Positions 47,657 to 57,330 of a stretch of DNA of 64,000 nt are shown piece by piece. A program made the translations under genes and the position numbers. This stretch comes from Symsagittifera roscoffensis (taxonomy: Eukaryota; Xenacoelomorpha; Acoela; Convolutidae). The notes under the pieces are model-generated. The model made no database searches and was not told the origin of the DNA. It saw only the letters and a list, made by a program, of their open reading frames with translations. The stretch lies in assembly GCF_963678635.1 (NCBI RefSeq), contig NC_087067.1, positions 38,262,686-38,326,685 of the forward strand. Reading direction: 5' to 3'. How positions within the stretch are numbered: the first letter of the stretch is position 1; each line of letters opens with the position of its first letter.

Positions 47657-49534
47657 TCTGGTTCAACTACACCTTGGATTTTTCAACTCTACTTCTGCTG
47701 CATTTACTCTGCAATCAGTTTACTCGGTGGAAACGCTCAACTTCGATTTGATAGGTTAAGCAAAACTGAAACTGAAAAACGTATCCTCCCGGTATGACCT
47801 TCTACGAAACATTGCATTTCCTAACCTCGTCGACATTTCGTCACACATTCTACTCGGCGTCGACACTTTCTGGCATATTGCGGAGAAGGAACTTTTGAAG
47901 GGCAGTCTGTAAGGAAGGCGCAACTTGCTGGGATGGACAATAACCGGCCCGTTTAAAAAAAGTCTTTAGATCAGCAGTGCAATTGTCATCTAACCAATTT
48001 CAGACTTAAAGTAAGACAAAGAAAAAAAATTGGAAGGTCAAAAAATCCGGCACAACTTGTAACGTAACTAAAGGACCACTTTCAAGCAAACATACCAAAC
48101 AGTTAGAGTTTATGAGACAAAGCATTCAAACTGATGGAACTCGCTAATGAATCACTTTGCTTTGAAAGAACACCATAACGATGCAAAATAGCTAAATTGT
48201 TGCTAAAGCTCAATTTGAATCGCTACAAGGACGACTACAAAAGCACAAACTCATGATGCAACTCAACGACAAATCATTTTCAACTGATATTGACAAAGGT
48301 TACGTGATACCCGTAACTTTCCTAGATCCACCACCGTTACGAATATGGTACCTACCGCATCATGCAATTTTGAATCCCCAGAAAGCTGGAGAAGTTCGAC
48401 CTGTAATAAATGCTGCGTCGAAACTAAAGGCATTTCTCTCAATTCGTGTTTAGAGACCGCACCGGATCTACTTTATAACATGTTTGTTTTGCTAAGGAGG
48501 TTTAGAGAAAACCAATAGCAGTGTTTAAGCGGATAGGCATAAAAGAAAACGATCAAAATTTAGTACGATTCTTGTGGGAGACTAATCAGGGACTTGGGCA
48601 AAGTCAGTATACCCCTCTCGTCTTTGGAGCTAAATGCTCGCCCACAATAGCCATTTTCGCACTTCATCGAACAGCTGTCGACTTCTGCAATAACGAACCC
48701 AACATACAGCCACTAATTCATGACAGCTTCTACATGGATGACTTCGTTCATTTCTAGGACAAAATACTGGAAGCCAAATGATCAGCTGAAGCTTTAAAGG
48801 TGGCACTCCAAAAAGGAGGGTTCAATTTTACCAAGTTCATATCGCGTAGTACGGAGAAGCTTGATTTCCTCAACAAACTCTAAACTGAAAACAAGAGTAC
48901 TACTCATCGGGTTTCAGGAGTGAAAAGGCATAAAATGAATGACACACTCATCATTCACCCCGTACTGAAAAAATTTAAAGGGCCAAAGAAATGTCTCTAT
49001 TTAAAATTTTGTCTTTTGTAGTCAGAATCTTTAATCTTCTGGGATTGATAGCTTCATTTGTCATAACTCTCAAAATACTGCTTCAACAGCTTTGGCGTTC
49101 TGGTATAAGTTGAGATCAAGAAGTTCCTCATGAATACATCACGATTATCCAAAATGGACCCGACAGTGTGGACAACATAATAATGTGAAATTACCTAGAT
49201 TCATAGGCCAAATCTACATACACAGCGATATACAACTACAGGTTTTCACCGATGCTTCTCAGTGCACCATGGCAGCTTGCATACGTATTTCGAACCTAGC
49301 CCATAAACAATCATAATTTATGATGGGAAGAACCAAGGTCGCACCCTTTAATCAAGAAAGTTTGTCCAAGCTTTGATTGCAAGCTGCAGTAATTGATGCA
49401 CGTCTTTGCAATTTTACAACCCAAAAATCTCCACTAATTTTTGACGCCATTCATTTTTGGACGGATAGTACGGCGGTGTTGCATAGATGAAATTCTGTCA
49501 GTTTCTGAAGCCCAACAGTGGCATCATATACCCG

Positions 49535-49884
49535 GTAAATGGAACCCGGCCGATCACACTACAAGAAGTATCGCGCGTTAGTACGTGGAACAACATTGGT
49601 TGCAACCATCGGAATTTCTACTCTTACCAGAATCTGATTGGCCTCAACTAAAACTACCGAACGACACAGTTTACTCAACTGGTTTTCGTAACTACAGATA
49701 AGGAGAGAAGTAAATGGAACTCGGCCGATCACGCTACGAGAGGTATTTTTCTTCAGGACCTGGAACAACTTTGGTTGCAACCAGCGGAAGTTCTACGCTC
49801 ACCAGAATTTGTTTGGCCTCAACCCAAACTACAGGACGACACATTTACTCGGCCGGTTTTCACCTCTACAGATAAGGAGAGAAC
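49535..49884. repeat. 175-bp tandem duplication inside pol
   Basis: Two diverged copies, 49535-49709 and 49710-49884. Both start GTAAATGGAAC.CGGCCGATCAC and end at 'ctacagataaggagag'. The copied part encodes the WNPAD-like end of RNase H and the linker to integrase. Confidence 0.85.
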
Positions 49885-51094
49885 TACTACACCGAAAGTT
49901 GACAAAACAATTCTACATACCAACGCTATAGCGAAACAGGAAAACATTTTTACCAGCGCAAAAAAGGAACCGATCATTGATGTTTCGAGATTTTCCGGTT
50001 GGCTTTTTCTACTGCGCGCAACTGCGCGTGTTATACAGTCCAAGGACATTCTTCAGCAAAAAAAAAACGAAAACGTAATTTAAAAATTGACGACCGGGAG
50101 ATGGCTAAAACTCTACTCTACGAGCAATCGAACACGCTACTTTCCCTGATATTATTGAATGTTAAACTACTAACAAAGCATTGGACTACAAAAATGCTTT
50201 ACTGCCATACTCACCATTCATGGATGGCAATCTTATTCTTACGCGAGGACGACTGAGGCATTCACCAATGCCAGATGCAACCAAGTACACTATTAGTCTA
50301 CATGCAAAGGAACCTTCGATTCAATTTTTGATCAAAAACGCTCATCTTAAACGCATGCACCGCGGCACCGAGTTTGTACGACACTGCTTGCAACAAAGTT
50401 TCATATTTTTGTGTCTCAGAAAAAGCCCTGAGACACATTCACCACCACTTTTTCTTGTGCCGCCGCTTTCAAGGGAATGGTTTAAAACTCTTAATGGCTG
50501 ATCTACCCGCACAGCGCTTCGTTGACCGGAAACTCGGAAACTAATCCACATCCATTCAAGAACGCCGGACTTGACTTCATTGGTCCATTCTTCTACATTG
50601 CTGAAAAAGATATCACAGAAAAAAACTCCATTTGAATTTTTACTTGTTTTTACGTGTGCAATCCAGCTGGAAACTACCGACAATCTAACAAATGAAATTA
50701 GCTTGGCAGCAATTCGTAGACTCATGGCAGGACCCTGCTCCCCTACACTAATTCTTCCGGATAACGCAGCATATTTGTCGCCGCACGTAAACAAATCATG
50801 AAACAACCCCTAAATATCAACAAAGACGAAATAGCAACCAAGGTTCAGCGGATGTCAATCGAGTGGCGTCTTCATCCACCATCTGGTCTTCATTTTGGTG
50901 GGGTGTGGGAACGTCTCGTTTCGATCATCAAACGTGTCTTTTTATTGAATTTAGGATCGGACAGTCCGTCCAGCGATATTTTTTCAACTGTTGAAGTAGA
51001 ATGCGAAGGCCTCATCAACTCAAGACCACTGACCCATGTAAGCTGCGACATTAATGACATATTACCACTTACACCTAACCACTTCCTACTTGGG

Positions 51095-51144
51095 CGGCCA
51101 TTCATCTACGCTCCCGCAGCGGCCATTCATCTACGCTCCCGCAG
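51095..51144. repeat. 25-bp tandem duplication shifting the pol frame
   Basis: Two identical 25-bp copies, 51095-51119 and 51120-51144, starting CGGCCATTCATCTACGCTCC. The length is not a multiple of three, so the DUF5641 tail (FWKRLLKEYAPTLIKRAKWN) lies in a different frame from the integrase before it. Confidence 0.95.
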
Positions 51145-51475
51145 CTTCAATCTCCGACCAAGCAAATACCAAGAAACTAAGCAACAAATCCTGGAAGTAA
51201 ATCAAGGACCGACTAGACAGCTTCTGGAAGCGACTACTAAAAGAATACGCCCCAACCCTGATCAAACGAGCCAAGTGGAACCAAAAACAGGAAACCATGG
51301 AGAAACATGACCTCGTGCGGATCCTCGCAGATTTTACTCCACGAGGCATATGGCCCCTGGGTAAGATTGTTGAAATGTTTACCGGTCCTGATGGCATTGT
51401 GCGCTCATGCGTAATCAAAACAGTGCTAGGAACACTTAGTAGACCCGCGGTGAAACTAGCCTTAGTAAAAGCTTT

Positions 51476-51502
51476 AACGGATTTTTAGAATAAAAATCCG
51501 TT
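51476..51502 (+). other. Perfect 12-bp stem-loop across the pol stop codon
   Basis: AACGGATTTTTA, then a 3-base loop GAA, then TAAAAATCCGTT. The TAG stop of the DUF5641 frame is at 51486-51488. The second copy (54580-54606) has lost only the closing T-A pair. Confidence 0.8.
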
Positions 51503-52445
51503 TCTGCTTTAGTAGAAGCAAAAACTGATTTTTAAATCTCACTTGCAATTGTATACCTAACTCTAACCCCTCTGGTCTCCGTAACTAATGCCCTCCCCGA
51601 GGATCATCATCAACATGCATTACTTAAAAAGCGGTAAAGTCAAGTTCCTAATTAATGCGTTATTGGAGTGTGATCATAATTTTTGGATGATGCAATAACC
51701 ACATAAAAAATGACAATTTAAGATTTGAGAACCAAGTCTTAAATATGCTATACCTCAGAAATTTATGCAAAAGTTACTTTAAATATCTTTATTCCATTTT
51801 ATTATAAGATCTGTAAAGCTTCCAATTTTTGTTATTTTTGGTTAAATTTTCATATCCTTATTAATTTGAGTTCTATACGCTGGTCACAATTTTGGAAGTT
51901 TATTTACTAACAACTTTTGAAAACCAGAAAAATTAAAGTTTGGGCAAATTGATATATCATAATTTTCGAAACATCCATAAGAAACCTATCGTTCTACAAA
52001 ACTTTTCTCGTTCAACCATCTGTTTTGCTAATCGATACCGAGGCCGCGCAAAACAGTTAAAGTAAACGCGAAAACTTAAAGCATAAATGATGCGAAAAGG
52101 ACCGAAATATGTGTAAACCACATATTTGGAGAACCTTTTTTCGCCCAACAAAAAAAATGGGGCAGTTTATGCAGAAATTGTTCCGGGGTTGTTATTTACT
52201 GAAAACGAGTCGATTCAAGTGAAGCCTATCAAAATTGCTAATTTCTAATGATAGGAAATCGTAAGCTCAATGAAATTTTGTTTATAACTTACGTACTAGT
52301 TCAAAGTTTTTGTTACAGATTTAGAACTAAAATCGAGCTAGTTTCGGCAGTTTAGTCAGAAAAAGTAAACTTAAGCTACAAAACAGAGACAGAATGCATT
52401 AGATACAGAAAACAGAGACCGAATTTCAAGTCAGAATGCGAAAAT

Positions 52446-53460
52446 ATGGCTGGAATTCTACAGGAATGACAGCCCATTCGTGACGAACTTCAAATTGACG
52501 AGAATGCGCAGATAGATGTATTGAAATCTGTACGAAATTCTGAGACAGAGCGAAAATCCGCCGAGGTCAAAATTTACCTTCTGGCGCATATGGCAAATGT
52601 TCAAAAATACAAGACGAAGCTTTTTTTCCCAGTTTTCTGAAATCGAGGCCACATTTGAAAAGATTTACGTTGAAAGTTTTATGCCAGCTGCTAAGTTAAT
52701 TGCGTTGAACCAGGATGCCAATGCTTCCTCACAAGGAGCATCCAGTCCTAGTTTATTAACTGACAGTGTCGGAGGTAGAATCGCTGACATAAACGAAGAA
52801 AGGAAGAAACAAATATTGTTTGGGTTGAAGAAATCTGGAGGGAGATGAGTTTGCTCATTTTTCTAAGGCGGTGTTTAACCCTGAGTCGAGAGAGTTGATG
52901 TGCCTTTGCGATGACCCTAATTATAGTACACAAAGTTAGTTGTTTGGTTTAATGATAATAAAATAAAATCGAAGAGAAAATTGCATTGGAGTGAGTGTAG
53001 AACAGATGGCTGGACTGCTGGTTTCGAAGTTATTGCTGGTAGTATTATGTACGGGTTGATTCAACCGGTCGACACAAATGAAGTTGAGGAGTTGGATCAC
53101 CTTTATTCGGAGAAAAAATCTTAGCTAGATACTCAAGGATTGGTTCAAGGCAGAAATTTGTATTGGTTTTTAACCTCTTTTCATGATACTACCCTGGTAT
53201 TGTTAGTACATGAAACCATTGATATCTTTGAACAGCATTGGCACAGCGTAACAATCTACAAAAACAACACGAGATTGATAAACGTTTCATTCGAACTAAA
53301 ATTGCATGAAAATGCTGATATGAGTGCGTATGAACTGGCTAATGAGACTGCGCTGCAATTGAACTGTGAAATGCACGGCAAAAATAGCAGTGGTCTCTCT
53401 GCCATCAAAATCTACCTATGTGTAGATTTAGGGGATTGCTGTTTTAGGTTTGGTCTCTCT
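52446..53460 (+). pseudogene. Unidentified decayed coding-like stretch, copy 1
   Basis: Several consecutive frames read like protein, not low complexity: QIDENAQIDVLKSVRNSETE with more charged residues (52490-52620); FEKIYVESFMPAAKLIALNQ and GGRIADINEERKKQILFGLK (52650-52846); GDEFAHFSKAVFNPESRELM (52840-52930); and from about 52985 GWTAGFEVIAGSIMYGLIQP, then after one stop NLYWFLTSFHDTTLVLLVHE and ELANETALQLNCEMHGKNSS up to the (CT)n array. Frame changes and stops show it is broken, or that small introns are present. I do not recognise the protein. It lies between the end of a BEL-type pol and the satellite. Confidence 0.4.
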
Positions 53461-53512
53461 CTCGGTCTCTCTCTCTCTCTCTCTCTGTCTCTCTGTCTCT
53501 CTCTCTCTCTCT
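53449..53512. repeat. (CT)n microsatellite
   Basis: CT tract with GT interruptions, directly after the unidentified coding-like stretch. The overlapping open frames on both strands (Ser-Leu or Arg-Glu repeats) are artefacts of it. Confidence 0.95.
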
Positions 53513-53776
53513 ACGACACCGCAGTGGTCTCTTGGTATCCTGTACTGTATTCTGTTACTTGCCCCCTTTTTTAAGGCTCTTAAGGCTGTCTCGTCCACTC
53601 TCACGACCACAAGAACTTCCAGTTGTATTTAAATTCAGATAAATATCGGTCCAAATACAGAAACCTTTAAGTGGCCAGAATATTCTAATATTCTAGTCAA
53701 AAGGAAAGGGTCCGCAATCAATCAACGAAATTGCCTAATTGCAATTCAACTCCCAACAAACTTAACTAACAATTCT

Positions 53777-53823
53777 TTTTCTCTCTCTCTCTCTCTCCCT
53801 CCCTCTCTCCTTCTCTCTGTCTC

Positions 53824-53869
<46 letters not shown>

Positions 53870-53877
53870 CTCTCTTG
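53777..53877. repeat. (CT)n microsatellite
   Basis: Second CT tract of the unit, about 100 bp with CCCT and TTTC interruptions. Confidence 0.95.
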
Positions 53878-54112
53878 AGAATCCTAATTAACGACATACA
53901 CACAGTAATTCCACGCAACTACTGAATTCGACGACCTGCTAAAATTAAAAACGTCACTACGGATGACTATTCATTTGAGGTACTTTTGGTGAGTTCTCTG
54001 ACTTGACCATTCACTCTTCTCTAACTGTGAGAACCGACTGCTCTATTCAATCCCTAATTCGTTCTCTCACTCAATCAGAACACAACTACTTTATTCAATA
54101 GCACTACTCGTC

Positions 54113-54250
54113 CCACCAGTCGTCAATGAGATGAAGTTACTTTTTTCAAACTTTTTATAGAAAGGAAAATTAATTGATACCTGAAGAAAATGAAACTACA
54201 ATTAATTATTAATTACAGCTAATTTTCAACTTGAAGACTCAATCACATTT
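54113..54250. repeat. Partial satellite monomer inside tandem unit 1
   Basis: From 'cccaccagtcgtcaatgag' through 'gaagttacttttttca' to 'cttgaagactcaatcacat' it matches the start of the satellite monomer. The 3.1-kb duplication junction therefore falls inside satellite sequence. Confidence 0.7.
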
Positions 54251-55564
54251 TCAATCTCCGACCAAGCAAATACCAAGAAACTAAGCAACAAATCCTGGAA
54301 GTAAATCAAGGACCGACTAGACAGCTTCTGGAAGCGACTACTAAAAGAATACGCCCCAACCCTGATCAAACGAGCCAAGTGGAACCAAAAACAGGAAACC
54401 ATGGAGAAACATGACCTCGTGCGGATCCTCGCAGATTTTACTCCACGAGGCATATGGCCCCTGGGTAAGATTGTTGAAATGTTTACCGGTCCTGATGGCA
54501 TTGTGCGCTCATGCGTAATCAAAACAGTGCTAGGAACACTTAGTAGACCCGCGGTGAAACTAGCCTTAGTAAAAGCTTTAACGGATTTTTAGAAGAAAAA
54601 TCCGTTTCTGCTTTAGTAGAAGCAAAAACTGATTTTTAAATCTCACTTGCAATTGTATACCTAACTCTAACCCCTCTGGTCTCCGTAACTAATGCCCTCC
54701 CCGAGGATCATCATCAACATGCATTACTTAAAAAGCGGTAAAGTCAAGTTCCTAATTAATACGTTATTGGAGTGTGATCATAATTTTTGGATGATGCAAT
54801 AACCACATAAAAAATGACAATTTAAGATTTGAGAACCAAGTCTTAAATATGCTATACCTCAGAAATTTATGCAAAAGTTACTTTAACTATCTTTATTCCA
54901 TTTTATTATAAGATCTGTAAAGCTTCCAAATTTTGTTATTTTTGGTTAAATTTTCATATCCTTATTAATTTGAGTTCTATACGCTGGTCACAATTTTGGA
55001 AGTTTATTTACTAACAACTTTTGAAAACCAGAAAAATTAAAGTTTGGGCAAATTGATATATCATAATTTTCGAAACATCCATAAGAAACCTATCGTTCTA
55101 CAAAACCTTTCTCGTTCAACCATCTGTTTTGCTAATCGATACCGAGGCCGCGCATCTAGCGAGGTTAATTTTGCGCAAAACAGTTAAAGTAAACGCGAAA
55201 ACTTAAAGCATAAATGATGCGAAAAGGACCGAAATATGTGTAAACCACATATTTGGAGAACCTTTTTTCGCCCAACAAAAAAAATGGGGCAGTTTATGCA
55301 GAAATTGTTCCGGGGTTGTTATTTACTGAAAATTCAAGTGAAGCCTATCAAAATTGCTAATTTCTAATGATAGGAAATCGTAAGCTCAATGAAATTTTGT
55401 TTATAACTTACGTACTAGTTCAAAGTTTTTGTTACAGATTTAGAACTAAAATCGAGCTAGTTTCGGCAGTTTAGTCAGAAAAAGTAAACTTAAGCTACAA
55501 AACAGAGACAGAATGCATTAGATACAGAAAACAGAGACCGAATTTCAAGTCAGAATGCGAAAAT

Positions 55565-56570
55565 ATGGCTGGAATTCTACAGGAATGACAGCCCATTCGT
55601 GACGAACTTCAAACTGACGAGAATGCGCAGATAGATGTATTGAAATCTGTACGAAATTCTGAGACAGAGCGAAAATCCGCCGAGGTCAAAATTTACCTTC
55701 TGGCGCATATGGCAAATGTTCAAAAATACAAGACGAAGCTTTTTTTCCCAGTTTTCTGAAATCGAGGCCACATTTGAAAAGATTTACGTTGAAGGTTTTA
55801 TGCCAGCTGCTAAGTTAATTACGTTGAACCAGGATGCCAATGCTTCCTCACAAGGAGCATCCAGTCCTAGTTTCTTAACTGACAGTGTCGGAGGTAGAAT
55901 CGCTGACATAAACGAAGAAAGGAAGAAACAAATATTGTTTGGGTTGAAGAAATCTGGAGGGAGATGAGTTTGCTCATTTTTCTAAGGCGGTGTTTAACCC
56001 TGAGTCGAGAGAGTTGATGTGCCTTTGCGATGACCCTGATTATAGTACACAAGTTTAGTTGTTTGGTTTAATGATAATAAAATAAAATCGAAGAGAAAAT
56101 TGCATTGGAGTGAGTGTAGAACAGATGGCTGGACTGCTGGTTTCGAAGTTATTGCTGGTAGTATTATGTACGGGTTGATTCAACCGGTCGACACAAATGA
56201 AGTTGAGGAGTTGGATCACCTTTATTCGGAGAAAAAATCATAGCTAGATACTCAAGGATTGGTTCAAGGCAGAAATTTGTATTGGTTTTTAACCTCTTTT
56301 CATGATACTACCCTGGTATTGTTAGTACATGAAACCATTGATATCTTTGAACAGCATTGGCACAGCGTAACAATCTACAAAAACAACACGAGATTGATAA
56401 ACGTTTCATTCGAACTAAAATTGCATGAAAATGCTGATATGAGTGCGTATGAACTGGCTAATGAGACCGCGCTGCAATTGAACTGTGAAATGCACGGCAA
56501 AAATAGCAGTGGTCTCTCTGCCATCAAAATCTACCTATGTGTAGATTTAGGGGATTGCTGTTTTAGGTTT
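55565..56570 (+). pseudogene. Unidentified decayed coding-like stretch, copy 2
   Basis: Duplicate of 52446-53460 with only a handful of substitutions (Ser to Gly in FEKIYVEGFMPAAK, Ala to Thr in KLITLNQ, Leu to Phe in PSFLTDS). The same frame breaks and the same stop before LDTQGLVQGRNLYW are kept, so they predate the duplication. Confidence 0.4.
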
Positions 56571-56584
56571 GGTCTCTCTCTCGG

Positions 56585-56615
<31 letters not shown>

Positions 56616-56666
56616 GTCTCTCTGTCTCTCTGTCTCTATCTGTTTCTCTGTCTCTCTGTCTCTCTG

Positions 56667-56748
<82 letters not shown>
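56571..56748. repeat. (CT)n microsatellite, expanded
   Basis: Counterpart of 53449-53512, expanded to about 178 bp with regular CTCTGT interruptions. Confidence 0.95.
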
Positions 56749-56749
<1 letters not shown>

Positions 56750-57010
56750 GACACCGCAGTGTTCTCTTGGTATCCTGTACTGTATTCTGTTACTTGCCCC
56801 CTTTTTTAATGCTCTTAAGGCTGTCTCGTCCACTCTCACGACCACAAGAACTTCCAGTTGTATTTAAATTCAGATAAATATCGGTCCAAATACAGAAACC
56901 TTTAAGTGGCCAGAATATTCTAATATTCTAGTCAAAAGGAAAGGGTCCGCAATCAATCAACGAAATTGCCTAATTGCAATTCAACTCCCAACAAACTTAA
57001 CCAACAATTC

Positions 57011-57041
57011 TTTTTCTCTCTCTCTCTCCCTCCCTCTCTCC

Positions 57042-57083
<42 letters not shown>

Positions 57084-57090
57084 CTCTCTT
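57011..57090. repeat. (CT)n microsatellite
   Basis: Counterpart of 53777-53877, slightly shorter. Confidence 0.95.
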
Positions 57091-57330
57091 GAGAATCCTA
57101 ATTAACGACTTACACACAGTAATTCCACGCAACTACTGAATTCGACGACCTGCTAAAATTAAAAACGTCACTACGGATGACTATTCATTTGAGGTACTTT
57201 TGGTGAGTTCTCTGACTTGACCATTCACTCTTCTCTAACTGTGAGAACCGACTGCTCTATTCAATCCCTAATTCGTTCTCTCACTCAATTAGAACACAAC
57301 TACTTTATTCAATAGCACTACTCGTCCCAC

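Larger units (their letters stand above)
47657..51488 (+). pseudogene. BEL/Pao pol remnant (protease, RT, RNase H, integrase, DUF5641)
   Basis: Domain order fits BEL/Pao. An aspartic-protease-type region has SSHILLGVDTFWHIAEKELL and LLGWTITGPF (about 47845-47960). Reverse transcriptase has IWYLPHHAILNPQKAGEVRP (48330-48410), QNLVRFLWETNQG (48550) and YMDD (48731-48742). RNase H has FTDAS (49251), a LQAAV region and WTDST (49458-49472). Integrase has HLKRMHRG, GLDFIGPF (50565-50590), PDNA (50755) and HFGGVWERLV (50890-50920), followed by ECEGLINSRPL and NHFLLGRPF. The DUF5641 tail has FTPRGIWPLGKIVEMF. Many stops and frameshifts are present. The segment between PIAV and FKRIGI, where motif A with its catalytic Asp should be, is missing (about 48523/48524). 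The element cannot make an active polymerase. No LTR pair was recognised. Confidence 0.88.
51147..54250 (+). repeat. ~3.1-kb tandem duplication, unit 1
   Basis: From TCAATCTCCGACCAAGCAAA to 'caacttgaagactcaatcacat'. It contains the DUF5641 tail of pol, a stem-loop, an unidentified coding-like stretch, two (CT)n arrays, and at its end (from about 54113) part of a satellite monomer. The following copy is almost identical apart from microsatellite length and a few short indels. Confidence 0.93.

Noticed and set aside
37000-51500. LTRs of the BEL element
   Set aside because: The repeated leader between gag units looked LTR-like, but no matching copy follows pol and no clear TG...CA ends or primer-binding site were seen.
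53428-56877. Ser-Leu and Arg-Glu repeat proteins
   Set aside because: They are translations of the (CT)n microsatellites.
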